Below are positions 18,101 through 26,538 of a stretch of DNA of 33,752 nucleotides, in pieces; within the stretch, counting starts at the first letter, position 1, and each line of letters starts with the position of its first letter. The notes beneath the pieces were generated by a model that was not told the DNA's origin, did no database searches, and worked only from the letters and a program-made list of their open reading frames with translations. The position numbers were made by a program, and so were the translations under genes. The stretch lies in assembly GCA_027351005.1 (NCBI GenBank), contig DAIEJF010000270.1, forward strand, positions 1 to 33,752, written 5' to 3'. This stretch comes from Paracoccaceae bacterium. GTDB taxonomy: Bacteria; Pseudomonadota; Alphaproteobacteria; Rhodobacterales; Rhodobacteraceae.

Positions 18101-19676
18101 GGCGGTACTGGTTCGACAGCACCGCGGCGGGCGTGTCGTCGCCCATGCTGGCCACCATTTCCTTGCCGTCCTCGGCCATCGGCGCCAGAACCTGTTCCAG
18201 GTCTTCCAGCGAATAGCCGGCCGCGATCTGGCGGCGGCGCAGATCGGCGCCGTCGAACATCGGCGCTTCGGGCACGTCGCGCAAGAGCGCGTTCAGGTCC
18301 ACGACCTTCTCGATCCATTCGGCATAGGGCTGCGCCGCGGCCAGGCGATCCTTCATCGCGCGGTCGTGGTACAGCTTGCCGTCGCGCATATCCACGGCGA
18401 TCATCTGCCCCGGCCCCAGCGCGCCCTTCTCGCGGATCGTGCTTTCGTCCACCGGCACCATCCCGGCTTCCGACCCGGCAATCAGCATGCCGTCGCCGGT
18501 GACCACATAGCGCATCGGGCGCAACCCGTTGCGGTCAAGCCCGCCGCAGACCCACCGGCCGTCGGTCATCGCCAGCGCGGCGGGGCCGTCCCAGGGTTCC
18601 ATCACCGCGTTGCAATAGGCGTACATGTCCGCCCAGGCCTTCGGCATGTCGGTCGTGGTCTTCGACCAGGCTTCCGGCACCAGCATCGTCTTGGCCATCG
18701 GGGCGGAACGGCCCGCACGCACCATCACCTCGAACACGGCGTCGAGCGCCCCCGAATCCGACGTGCCCGCCGGGATGATCGGCTTGATGTCCTCGGCCAT
18801 CTCGCCGAACGTGCTCGAGGCCATGCGGATCTCGTGGCTCCGCATCCAGTTCACGTTGCCCTTCAGCGTGTTGATCTCGCCGTTATGGGCCAGCATGCGG
18901 AACGGCTGGGCAAGCGACCATTGCGGGAAGGTGTTGGTGCTGTAGCGCTGGTGGTAGATGCAGAACGCGCTTTCGAAGCGTTCGTCCATCAGGTCGGGGT
19001 AGAACACCGCGACCTGCTCGGCCAGCATCATGCCCTTGTAGATGATCGACCGGCAGGACAGCGAGCAGACATAGAGCCCGTTGATCTGGCTGGCGATCGC
19101 CGCCTTCTCGATCCGGCGGCGGATGATGTAGAGTTCGCGCTCGAAGGTTTCTTCGTCCACGCCCTTGTCGTTGCGGATCAGGATCTGCTCGATCTCGGGC
19201 CGGGTGGCATTGGCCTTCTCGCCCAGCACCTCGGTGTTCACCGGAACGTGGCGCCAGCCGTAGATGTAATGACCCATCCGCAGCACTTCGGTCTCGACGA
19301 TGGTCCGGCAGCGTTCCTGCGCGCCGAAATCCGTGCGCGGCAGGAAGATCTGGCCGACGGCGATCAGCTTGCCCATGTCGGGCTCGTGCCCGGTGCGACG
19401 GATCTGGTCGTAGAAGAACGGCACCGGGATCTGCACATGGATGCCCGCGCCGTCGCCCGTCTTGCCGTCGGCGTCGACCGCGCCGCGGTGCCATACGGCC
19501 TTCAGCGCGTCGATACCGTTCTGCACCACCTTGCGGCTGGGCTTGCCCGATATGGCAACGACAAGCCCGACCCCGCACGAAGAGTGTTCGTCCTCGCTCC
19601 GGTAAAGCGAGTGGTCGTTCATGTAGGCGCGCTTGGCTTCCTCGGCGGTAACCCAGGCTTCGTCATACGTCGTCAT
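15138..19676 (-). CDS. gltB: Glutamate synthase (NADPH) large subunit
   Basis: 1512 aa from MTTYDEAWVTAEEAKRAYMNDHSLYRSEDEHSSCGVGLVVAISG (N-terminal Cys amidotransferase), QSNTCPVGVCTQ, GSxxANFGAGMTGGMAYLYD. Confidence 0.98.
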   Translation of the reverse strand: MTTYDEAWVTAEEAKRAYMNDHSLYRSEDEHSSCGVGLVVAISGKPSRKVVQNGIDALKAVWHRGAVDADGKTGDGAGIHVQIPVPFFYDQIRRTGHEPDMGKLIAVGQIFLPRTDFGAQERCRTIVETEVLRMGHYIYGWRHVPVNTEVLGEKANATRPEIEQILIRNDKGVDEETFERELYIIRRRIEKAAIASQINGLYVCSLSCRSIIYKGMMLAEQVAVFYPDLMDERFESAFCIYHQRYSTNTFPQWSLAQPFRMLAHNGEINTLKGNVNWMRSHEIRMASSTFGEMAEDIKPIIPAGTSDSGALDAVFEVMVRAGRSAPMAKTMLVPEAWSKTTTDMPKAWADMYAYCNAVMEPWDGPAALAMTDGRWVCGGLDRNGLRPMRYVVTGDGMLIAGSEAGMVPVDESTIREKGALGPGQMIAVDMRDGKLYHDRAMKDRLAAAQPYAEWIEKVVDLNALLRDVPEAPMFDGADLRRRQIAAGYSLEDLEQVLAPMAEDGKEMVASMGDDTPAAVLSNQYRPLSHFFRQNFSQVTNPPIDSLRESRVMSLKTRFGNLKNVLDEDSSQTEILVLESPFIANAEFVVMSRQFGGNVAFIDCTFPVGGEPDALRLGLERIRAEAEDAVRSGAGHLVLTDEHQGPSKVPMPMILATSAVHSWLTRKGLRTFTSVNVRSAECIDPHYFAVLIGCGATTVNAYLAEDSIADRIRRGLLDGTLEDGMRRYRAAIDAGLLKIMSKMGISVISSYRGGLNFEAVGLSRAMVAEYFPGMHSRISGIGLHGIQMKLEEIHASAWKGGSDVLPIGGFYKARRSGEKHAWEAQTMHMLQAACDRASYDLWQQYSAAMRANPPIHLRDLLDIKPLGKPVPIEEVESITSIRKRFVTPGMSLGALGPEAHKTLNIAMNRIGAKSDSGEGGEDPAHFTPEPNGDNPSAKIKQVASGRFGVTAEYLNACEELEIKVAQGAKPGEGGQLPGLKVTKLIARLRHSTPGVTLISPPPHHDIYSIEDLAQLIYDLKQINPRAKVTVKLVSSSGVGTIAAGVAKAKADVILISGHNGGTGASPATSIKYAGLPWEMGLTEAHQVLAMNNLRERITLRTDGGLRTGRDIIIAAMMGAEEYGIGTAALIAMGCIMVRQCQSNTCPVGVCTQNEALRAKFTGTADKVVNLITFYAQEVREILASIGARTMDDIIGRADLLTQVSRGSAHLDDLDLNPLLITVDGAQKIRYDRSKPRNAVPDTLDAEIIKDGHRFFEDGEKMQLSYAVRNTLRTIGTRASSHIVKRFGMNNSLQPDHLTVKLTGSCGQSLGAFAVNGLKLEVQGDANDYVGKGLSGGLIVVRPQMSSPLEASRNTIIGNTVLYGATAGHLFAAGRAGERFAVRNSGAKVVIEGCGSNGCEYMTGGVAVILGSIGANFGAGMTGGMAYLYDPDGVAEDFINGETLVTCAVSHPHWEAELKALVERHARETGSRKAAAILADWAAERANFLQVCPKEMLIHLPHPLSEGAEAVPAE

Positions 19677-19698
19677 CTTGCTCACCCTTTCCGAAGAA

Positions 19699-19715
19699 GC
19701 CCGGCGCCGCCGGGC
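19699..19715. other. Perfect hairpin GCCCGGC-GCC-GCCGGGC between the secreted ORF and gltB
   Basis: 7-bp stem, 3-nt loop, about 23 nt upstream of the gltB start; no T-tract. Confidence 0.4.
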
Positions 19716-19758
19716 AGTCTGTCCGCGCCGTGGCGTGCCGCCCGGCCCGTTGTGGCCT

Positions 19759-20532
19759 TCATCCCGCACGCCCCATGGCCGTCGAGGCCACTAATGGGAA
19801 GACGGGCCCCTGCGGCGGCAGCACCAGTTGCGATTCCACCGAATTGCAGTCGAATTCCGGGGTCATCGAGCCGAAGCCCTTCTGCCCGGGCTGGCTCATC
19901 ACCACCGGCGAATTGTCGAACGGCGTCTTGCCGGTCTCGTCTTCCCAGGTGCCCGCCCCGGCCAGGAACAGCCGCCAGTTCCGGCTGATCCACTCATGCC
20001 CCTTGGAATGCCACACCTGGTTGCCCTTGTCGTCCTTGGCGGTGGTGTCGAACTCGCTCTGTTCCAGCGTCACGCCGTTGACCACCCGCTTGACGCCGGT
20101 CAGCTTGTCGTAGCCGGTGACATGGGTCACCTTGCCCTGATCGGTCGCGGTGCTGAAGTCGTAGCTGTCGATCCCCTTGGCCAGCAGTTCGCTGAACGAG
20201 GCCGGGTTCGGCGCGTGGGGCCGGAGCGTTTCATGCGTGCCCGCGGCCAGGTCGTAGGTCTCGATCCACTGGGTTTCGGTATCGATCTTGCTGACGAAGA
20301 ACGGCCCGTTCTGGTTGAAATCCACGCGCCACTTGTCGCCCTTGGGATCGGCGTTGCAGGTGTAATGGTTCGACACCAGGCAGCCATGCATCTGCACGGT
20401 CAGGAACAGCGAGCAGCCCTTGGGCGGGGTGAAGGTTTCGGCCGCCTGCGCAGGCCGCAGCGGCAGGGCCGCCCCGAGGGCGACACCCGCGGCCAGCACC
20501 AGCCGCCGCATCGTGATTGTCTGTTCCGCCAT
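19759..20532 (-). CDS. Exported hypothetical protein between gltD and gltB
   Basis: SD ggaggg before ATG 20532; signal peptide MRRLVLAAGVALGAALPLRPAQAAE; mature part ETFTPPKGCSLFLTVQMHGCLVSNHYTCNADPKGDKWRVDF...FDCNS with four Cys. Confidence 0.8.
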   Translation of the reverse strand: MAEQTITMRRLVLAAGVALGAALPLRPAQAAETFTPPKGCSLFLTVQMHGCLVSNHYTCNADPKGDKWRVDFNQNGPFFVSKIDTETQWIETYDLAAGTHETLRPHAPNPASFSELLAKGIDSYDFSTATDQGKVTHVTGYDKLTGVKRVVNGVTLEQSEFDTTAKDDKGNQVWHSKGHEWISRNWRLFLAGAGTWEDETGKTPFDNSPVVMSQPGQKGFGSMTPEFDCNSVESQLVLPPQGPVFPLVASTAMGRAG

Positions 20533-20657
20533 CTGTCTGCCCTCCTGAAAGGTCAGCACCGCTGTCTTGTCAGTTTCGGTGCACCGGCGCCCAGCCTACA
20601 GGGGTCGATGCCAAACCGGTGTCACTTCGATGCGATATCGGTTTGCGCCGTTACCGC

Positions 20658-22091
20658 CTATTCCGCCGCCACCACGGCGGGCTGCGCCAGATAATCCATG
20701 ATCGCATCCTCCGCCTCGCGGCCGTCGCGGATCGCCCAGACCACCAGGCTTGCCCCGCGCACGATGTCGCCTGCCGCGAACACGCCGGGCAGGCTGGTCG
20801 CGTGGCTGCGGAAATCGGCCTTGACCGTGCCCCAGCGGGTGACCGTCAGGGCAGGGGCCTGCCAGTCGGCGGGCAGGTCTTCCGGCTCGAACCCCAGCGC
20901 CATGATGACCAGTTCGGCCGGTTCCACATAATCCGCGCCTTCGATGATCTCGGGCACCTGGCGCCCGCTGCTGTCGGGCTCGCCCAGCCGCATGCGCTGT
21001 ACCATCACGCCATCGACCGGGCTGCCGGTGAAGCCTTTCGGCGCCGAAAGCCAGACGAATTCCACGCCCTCTTCCTCGGCGTTCTGCACCTCGCGCTGGC
21101 TGCCGGGCATGTTGGCCCGGTCGCGGCGATAGAGGCACTTCACGCTGGTGGCGCCCTGCCGGATCGCCGTGCGCACGCAGTCCATCGCGGTGTCGCCGCC
21201 GCCGATCACCACAACCCGCTTGCCCGCGGCGTTCAGTTCGCCCGAATCGAAGGCGGGCACCTCGTCGCCAAAGCTCTGGCGGTTCGAGGCGGTCAGATAG
21301 TCGAGCGCCTTGACGATCCCGCCCGCACCCACGCCCGGCGCCTTGATGTCGCGCGCCTTGTAGACGCCGGTCGCAATCAGCACCGCGTCATGCTGGCCGC
21401 GGATCGCGTCGAAGCTGAGATCCACGCCCACGTTGCACTTCATCACGAACTGGACGCCTGCAGCCTCGAGTTGGTCGATCCGCTGCATCACCACCGGCTT
21501 TTCCAGTTTGAATCCGGGGATGCCGTAGGTCAGCAGCCCTCCCGCCCGGTCGTAGCGGTCATAGACCGTCACCTGCACGCCCTTGCGGCGCAGCACATCC
21601 GCCGCCGCAAGCCCGGCAGGCCCCGCGCCGATGATGCCCACGCTTTCCGCCCGCTCTTCCACGGGGCGGATCGGCTTCACCCAGCCTTCCTGCCAGGCAA
21701 GATCGGTCAGGTACTTTTCGACCGAACCGATAGTCACCGTGCCGTGGCCGGACTGTTCGATGACGCAGTTGCCCTCGCACAGGCGGTCCTGCGGGCAGAT
21801 GCGCCCGCAGATCTCGGGGAAGGTGTTGGTGGCCTGGCTGACCTCGTAGGCTTCCTGCAGCCGCCCCATTGCGGTCAGCCGCAGCCAGTCGGGGATGTTG
21901 TTGTGCAGCGGGCAGTGGCTTTGGCAAAAGGGCACGCCGCACTGGCTGCACCGCCCGGCCTGTTCGGCCGCCTTGGCCGCGGCGAATTCCCGGTAAATCT
22001 CGTGGAAATCCTTGGCGCGCAGGTCGGCGGGGCGCTTCTCGGGCATTTCCTTCGCCAGGGTGACGAATTGGAGCATGCGTTCCTTGGCCAT
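20658..22091 (-). CDS. gltD: Glutamate synthase small subunit
   Basis: CSQCGVPFCQSHCPLHNNIPDWL, CPQDRLCEGNCVIE, VGIIGAGPAGLAAADVLRRKGVQVTVYDRYDRAGGLLTYGIPGFKL, VVVIGGGDTAMDCVRTA. Confidence 0.98.
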   Translation of the reverse strand: MAKERMLQFVTLAKEMPEKRPADLRAKDFHEIYREFAAAKAAEQAGRCSQCGVPFCQSHCPLHNNIPDWLRLTAMGRLQEAYEVSQATNTFPEICGRICPQDRLCEGNCVIEQSGHGTVTIGSVEKYLTDLAWQEGWVKPIRPVEERAESVGIIGAGPAGLAAADVLRRKGVQVTVYDRYDRAGGLLTYGIPGFKLEKPVVMQRIDQLEAAGVQFVMKCNVGVDLSFDAIRGQHDAVLIATGVYKARDIKAPGVGAGGIVKALDYLTASNRQSFGDEVPAFDSGELNAAGKRVVVIGGGDTAMDCVRTAIRQGATSVKCLYRRDRANMPGSQREVQNAEEEGVEFVWLSAPKGFTGSPVDGVMVQRMRLGEPDSSGRQVPEIIEGADYVEPAELVIMALGFEPEDLPADWQAPALTVTRWGTVKADFRSHATSLPGVFAAGDIVRGASLVVWAIRDGREAEDAIMDYLAQPAVVAAE

Positions 22092-22161
22092 GGCGGTGCC
22101 TCCCTGCGGGATTTTGTTCGGCGGCCTTCATAAGACAGGGGGGATCGGATGAAAAGTCAGC

Positions 22162-22238
22162 CTTACTTACCTAAATACGCATTTCCGCCCGCAGGGCGCG
22201 AAAAAAGGCAATTCTCTCTCGAAAAATAGGTAAGCAAG
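22162..22238. repeat. Inverted repeat CTTACTTACCTA ... TAGGTAAGCAAG
   Basis: 11/12 matching inverted arms at 22162-22173 and 22227-22238 flanking 53 nt in an AT-rich island upstream of gltD. Confidence 0.6.
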
Positions 22239-22320
22239 TATTCCATATATCGCGAAACCCCCTGTTTTTCTGCATGTTCCGGGGACGGCAGCGGGCTGAT
22301 TCGCGATGGCGTCCGGGCCG

Positions 22321-22352
22321 AAAATGCAAACGGGGCGCCGAAGCACCCCGTT
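22321..22352 (-). terminator. Terminator of the NDUFA9-like gene
   Basis: Minus-strand stem AACGGGG-tgcttcggcg-CCCCGTT followed by tgcatttt; plus-strand arms 22329-22335 and 22346-22352. Confidence 0.7.
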
Positions 22353-22392
22353 CTTGCGGGCCAGCCCGCGGGTCTGTGCCAAAGACGCGCGC

Positions 22393-23379
22393 TCAGGTGC
22401 GCCGCAGGTTCTTGGCCGATTCCTTGATCGCGTTGTATTGCCCGGCCGGGCGGAAGCGCCACAGATACTCGGGCAGCACCGCCTCCATCGGGGTGGGCGT
22501 GATCCCAAGGTCGGCAAGCCCCTTCGCCCCCGGCGCAACCACGTTGTCACGCTTGAGGTTGCGCACCTGGTCCATCGTCAGGACGGTATTGGCGATAAGC
22601 CCCAGCGAAACGGCCTGCACCACATCCAGAACGCCCGCCATGATCGAGCCGACCCAGAATGGCACACCCAGCACAAGGCGGCGGCGCTTGATCACGGCCA
22701 GCATCTCGACCATCAGTTCGCGGAAGCTGCGCACGTCCGGCCCGCCAAGCTCGTAGACACCGGGGGCCGCCTGGCCCAGCACCGCCTTGACTGCAGCCTG
22801 CGCCACGTCATCGACATAGACAGGCTGGAACTTGGTGCCCGCGCCCACCACGGGCAAAATCGGCCCCTTGGTCGCCATGGCGCCGAAGCGGTTGAAGAAG
22901 CCGTCCTCGTTGCCGAAGATGATCGACGGCCGCAGGATCACCGCGCCCGGAAAGGCCGCCAGCACCGCCGCCTCGCCTGCCGCCTTGCTGCGGGCATAGT
23001 GGCTGTCCGACTCGGCCGAGGCGCCGATCGCCGAAATCTGGACCAGCGTCGCCGCGCCCTGCTCGGCCGCGATGCGGGCGACCCGGGCCGCGCCATCAGC
23101 CTGCACGGAATCGAAGGTGTTGCGCCCCGATGGCGCAAGGATGCCGACGCAGTTCACCACCGCATCCGCCCCATGCACCGCTGCCCTGACCGAGGCATCG
23201 TCACGGATGTTGCAGGCCACCGGCTCGACCTGCCCGACAACACCGTAGGGCCGTACGAAAATCGCCTCGTTCGGGCGGCGGACGGCCACGCGCACACGCC
23301 AGCCCTCCTTGGCCATGCGGCGCGCGATATAGCGGCCGACAAAGCCGGACCCGCCGATGATCGTGACCAGTTTCGACAT
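22393..23379 (-). CDS. Complex I NDUFA9-like NAD(P)-binding protein (atypical SDR)
   Basis: MSKLVTIIGGSGFVGRYIARRMAKEGWRVRVAVRRPNEAIFVRPYGVVGQVEPVACNIRDDASVRAAVHGADAVVNCVGIL; start ATG 23379. Confidence 0.9.
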   Translation of the reverse strand: MSKLVTIIGGSGFVGRYIARRMAKEGWRVRVAVRRPNEAIFVRPYGVVGQVEPVACNIRDDASVRAAVHGADAVVNCVGILAPSGRNTFDSVQADGAARVARIAAEQGAATLVQISAIGASAESDSHYARSKAAGEAAVLAAFPGAVILRPSIIFGNEDGFFNRFGAMATKGPILPVVGAGTKFQPVYVDDVAQAAVKAVLGQAAPGVYELGGPDVRSFRELMVEMLAVIKRRRLVLGVPFWVGSIMAGVLDVVQAVSLGLIANTVLTMDQVRNLKRDNVVAPGAKGLADLGITPTPMEAVLPEYLWRFRPAGQYNAIKESAKNLRRT

Positions 23380-23502
23380 GACGCCAGACCTCCGTAACCG
23401 TGGGAGCGCATGGAAATGCTGCTGTTGCATAGCCCTCCGGGCCACCACGCTCAAGCGCGGAATCGCGGCCCGGAAAATGCGCGAAAATCGTCTGAAGCCC
23501 TG

Positions 23503-23531
23503 TTGACACTCCCGATGCTGCTGGGTAAACC
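23503..23531 (+). promoter_or_regulatory. tRNA-Leu promoter
   Basis: TTGACA (23503-23508), 17-nt spacer, TAAACC (23526-23531), 15 nt before the tRNA 5' end. Confidence 0.7.
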
Positions 23532-23546
23532 CCGCCCCACGACATC

Positions 23547-23631
23547 GCCCAGATGGCGGAATTGGTAGACGCGCTGGTTTCAGGTACCAGTGCCGCAAGG
23601 CGTGGAGGTTCGAGTCCTCTTCTGGGCACCA
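23547..23631 (+). tRNA. tRNA-Leu(CAG), CCA encoded
   Basis: 85 nt; acceptor GCCCAGA/TCTGGGC; anticodon stem-loop CTGGT-TTCAGGT-ACCAG, anticodon CAG at 23581-23583; long variable arm; T arm GGAGGTTCGAGTCCTC; CCA encoded. Confidence 0.98.
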
Positions 23632-23645
23632 ATGCTTCGGCAGCA

Positions 23646-23685
23646 AAGGCCGACAGCCCTAACAGGTTGTCGGCCTTCTGCTTTT
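23646..23685 (+). terminator. Rho-independent terminator of tRNA-Leu
   Basis: AAGGCCGACA (23646-23655) / TGTCGGCCTT (23668-23677), perfect 10-bp stem, then ctgctttt. Confidence 0.85.
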
Positions 23686-23713
23686 CCGGGGCCTGCTTGG
23701 CCCGGGCCGGGGC

Positions 23714-23881
23714 TCAGCCCTGCGGCTTCTTCGCCTCGGCCGCCGCTTTCATCCGCGCCAGAAGCTCGGCCTTGGGGGTGCGTTCGCCGTAAGGGTTCCG
23801 GGTCGTGCCCTTGGCGTTGTGCTCGACGTGCCGCGGCGTGTTCTTGCCGGTCTTGGCGCCGCCCGATTTGCTGTAATCCAT
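23714..23881 (-). CDS. Small basic protein (55 aa)
   Basis: MDYSKSGGAKTGKNTPRHVEHNAKGTTRNPYGERTPKAELLARMKAAAEAKKPQG, stop TGA at 23716-23714, SD aggaaagga before ATG. Below the ORF track length cutoff. Confidence 0.75.
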   Translation of the reverse strand: MDYSKSGGAKTGKNTPRHVEHNAKGTTRNPYGERTPKAELLARMKAAAEAKKPQG

Positions 23882-23942
23882 CGTCCGTTCCTTTCCTGCG
23901 GTTGGCGGTCCCCATGCCTGATCGGGGCCGCGGTCTCAAGCG

Positions 23943-24416
23943 TCAGTCGGCGCAAAGCGGCCGTGCGGTGGCCGCAGCCGCCGCAAGCGCATCCTGCGGG
24001 GCCAGCGCCACCATCACCCCGCGCTGCCCGCCATTCACCACGATCTCGGGCACTGCCAGTGCGGCCGCCTCGAAGGCGGTGGGCACCTGGCGTTTCTGGC
24101 CGAAGGGCGAAATGCCACCGGTGCGAAAGCCGGTCAGCCGCTCGGCCTTGTCGGGCGGCATCATCTGCGCAGCCTTGCCGCCAAAGGCGCCGGCCACCCG
24201 TTTCATCGACAACGTCCGGTCCGACGGAATCACCGCGCAGGCGGGCTTGCCATCCACCTCGACCATCAGCGTCTTGAGCACCCGCGCCGGATCGACGCCG
24301 ATCGCCGCCGCCGCATGCAGCCCGATCCGGTCCTGCCCGGCGACATAGTCGTATTCCAGCACCCGGAAGGCGACCTTGGCCTTGCTCAGCGCGCGGGTGG
24401 CGGGTGTGGCGGTCAT
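23943..24416 (-). CDS. ybaK: Cys-tRNA(Pro)/aminoacyl-tRNA deacylase YbaK
   Basis: LEYDYV...GVDPARVLKTLMVEVDGKPACAVIPSDRTLSMKRVAGAFGGKAAQMMPPDKAERLTGFRTGGISPFGQKRQVPTAFE. Confidence 0.94.
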   Translation of the reverse strand: MTATPATRALSKAKVAFRVLEYDYVAGQDRIGLHAAAAIGVDPARVLKTLMVEVDGKPACAVIPSDRTLSMKRVAGAFGGKAAQMMPPDKAERLTGFRTGGISPFGQKRQVPTAFEAAALAVPEIVVNGGQRGVMVALAPQDALAAAAATARPLCAD

Positions 24417-24452
24417 GAGAGGCCCTCGTTGCGTTTTCCCGGGATAGCGCCC

Positions 24453-24797
24453 CTAGGGCGCCAGATAAAGACGCACCGCCTCCTGCACATGGCGGAACCG
24501 GTCGCCGCCCAGGTGCTTGCCGCCGAACCAGCGGGAGACGATGACCAGATGATCGCGCACCCCCTCGCGCTCCAGCATGCGCAGGATCACCATGCCCGCG
24601 CCCGCCTCGCCGTCATCGGCCTTCAGCGCGCCGTCGTCGCAGATCAGTGCCCAACTGTTGTGCGTGGCCTTGGCGAATTTCTTGATCCGCATCAGCTCTT
24701 TCACCAGCGCTTTCGCCTCGGCCTCGCTTCGGCAGGGGGCGCCCGAGACGGCGTATTTCGACCCGCGGTCACTGATGATGTTGTCCAGGATGCGCAT
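24453..24797 (-). CDS. YigZ/IMPACT (UPF0029) family protein
   Basis: ATHNSWALICDDGALKADDGEAGAGMVILRMLEREGVRDHLVIVSRWFGGKHLGGDRFRHV. Confidence 0.9.
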   Translation of the reverse strand: MRILDNIISDRGSKYAVSGAPCRSEAEAKALVKELMRIKKFAKATHNSWALICDDGALKADDGEAGAGMVILRMLEREGVRDHLVIVSRWFGGKHLGGDRFRHVQEAVRLYLAP

Positions 24798-24899
24798 GGC
24801 GCAGGGCTACGCGCGCGCGCGCCTCCGATCAAGCCGGGATGCGCGTTTGCCTTTTGCGCGCCGCCGCATGTAGGCTGGATGAAACCGAAGGAGGCGCCC

Positions 24900-26480
24900 A
24901 TGATCCCCCGTCTGACCTTCCACGGTGCCGCGGGCACCGTGACAGGCTCGTGCATCCGGCTGGAAACGGGGCAGGGGCAGGTCCTGATCGATTGCGGCAT
25001 GTTCCAGGGCTCCAAGACGGAAAAAGAGCTGAACTACCGCCCGTTTCCCTTCGACCCGCGCCGGATCGCCGCGGTCATCCTGACCCATGCCCATATCGAC
25101 CATTCCGGCCTGCTGCCGAAACTGGTGCGCCACGGCTATGACGGCCCGATCCACGCCACCCAGGCCACCGCCGATCTGGCCGGGGTGATGCTGCCCGACA
25201 GCGCCCACATCCAGGAAATCGAGGTCGAGCAGCTGAACCGCCGCGCCCAGCATCGGCACGGGGGGCGGGTGGAACCGATCTACACCGCCGCCGATGCCGC
25301 CGCCTGCCAGCGGCTGTTCGTGCCGCAGCCCTACGGTGCATGGTTCCCCGTGCTGCCCGGCCTGCGCGCCCGGCTCTGGAATGCGGGGCACCTGCTGGGC
25401 TCGGCCTCGGTCGAACTGGAGATCGCGGCGCCGGGCGGCCCGCTTCGTCTGCTGGCCTCGGGCGACATCGGGCCGGATTCGAAGCTGATGGACCCCGATC
25501 CGCAAGGCCCGGCGGGGGTGGATTACCTGATCTGCGAATCCACCTATGGCGACCGGACGCGCGAAGAGGCAGGCGCCGACACGCGCCGCCACCGTCTGCG
25601 CGACGAGGTCCGCGCCGCGATGAACCCCAACGGTGTTCTGCTGATCCCATCCTTCGCGGTGGAGCGCGCGCAGGAACTGATCAGCGACCTGTCGCGGCTG
25701 ATCGCGGATGGCGAATTGCCGCGGATTCCGATCTATGTCGACAGCCCGCTGGCGGAAAAGGCGACCCGCGTCTTTGCCGACCACGCCCGGGAACTGGAGG
25801 TGGGCGCCACCTTCCTCAAGGGGCTGCGCTCGCATGATCTGCATTTCACCGAGACCGTGGAACAGAGCAAGGCGCTCGACCGGCTGCATGGCTTCCACAT
25901 CGTCATCGCCGCAAGCGGCATGTGCGAGGCAGGCCGTATCCGCCATCGGCTGAAGAACTGGCTCTGGCGCGAAGAGGCGACCGTTCTTCTGGTGGGCTAC
26001 CAGGCGGCGGGCACGCTGGGCCGCATCCTGCAAGAGGGCGCGGCCACCGTTCGCATCCAGGGCGAGGAATACAACGTCCGCGCCCGGATCCGCTCGCTGG
26101 ATCTCTATTCAGGCCATGCCGACGCTGCCGAACTGGTCGACTGGGTGAAGGCCCGGCTGCCGCTGACCCATACCCTCTTTCTGGATCACGGAGAGCCCGA
26201 TGCCATCGCGGGCCTTGCCGCGCGGCTTGATGGCGTTTTGCCTGCGGGACAGATCCTGCGCCCCGCGCTTGATGCGCCCTACGAACTGACGGCGACGGGC
26301 GCCGTGGCAAGAGAGCCCGAGACCGCGCCGCGGCTGGCGCCGGAAAAGCTTGCGCGGCTGGATTGGCACAATGATGTGTCGCGGCTTTTCCTCGACATCA
26401 ACGACGCGCTGAAGGGCGCCCCGGACGAACGCGCGCGCGATGTGCTGATCCGGCGGCTGGAACGCGCGCTGAAGGCGTAG
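24900..26480 (+). CDS. MBL-fold/beta-CASP RNA-type metallo-hydrolase
   Basis: MIPRLTFHGAAGTVTGSCIRLETGQGQVLIDCGMFQGSK...ILTHAHIDHSGLLP...YLICESTYGDR...IPSFAVERAQELI...IVIAASGMCEAGRIRHRLKNWL...YSGHADAAELVDW. Confidence 0.95.
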   Translation: MIPRLTFHGAAGTVTGSCIRLETGQGQVLIDCGMFQGSKTEKELNYRPFPFDPRRIAAVILTHAHIDHSGLLPKLVRHGYDGPIHATQATADLAGVMLPDSAHIQEIEVEQLNRRAQHRHGGRVEPIYTAADAAACQRLFVPQPYGAWFPVLPGLRARLWNAGHLLGSASVELEIAAPGGPLRLLASGDIGPDSKLMDPDPQGPAGVDYLICESTYGDRTREEAGADTRRHRLRDEVRAAMNPNGVLLIPSFAVERAQELISDLSRLIADGELPRIPIYVDSPLAEKATRVFADHARELEVGATFLKGLRSHDLHFTETVEQSKALDRLHGFHIVIAASGMCEAGRIRHRLKNWLWREEATVLLVGYQAAGTLGRILQEGAATVRIQGEEYNVRARIRSLDLYSGHADAAELVDWVKARLPLTHTLFLDHGEPDAIAGLAARLDGVLPAGQILRPALDAPYELTATGAVAREPETAPRLAPEKLARLDWHNDVSRLFLDINDALKGAPDERARDVLIRRLERALKA

Positions 26481-26538
26481 GCCGCTTGCCTTTTCCGCCG
26501 CCCCCGATAGAACCGGCGGGCTGGCGAAGGGGGACGCG

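Noticed and set aside
16668-19988. 1106-aa plus-strand ORF opposite gltB
   Set aside because: Antisense shadow of a high-GC gene: His/Arg/Gln-rich, no domain pattern, fully opposite the unmistakable gltB frame.
22261-22290. LexA-like box near gtttttctgcatgttcc
   Set aside because: Spacing and half-sites do not fit GTTC-N7-GTTC.
23547-23881. tRNA-Leu as an integration site for a mobile element
   Set aside because: No integrase, no second copy of the tRNA 3' end in the window, and both flanks are core-type genes with an intact terminator.
24807-26033. 408-aa minus-strand ORF opposite the MBL hydrolase
   Set aside because: Antisense to a gene with clear HTHAHIDHSG and beta-CASP motifs.
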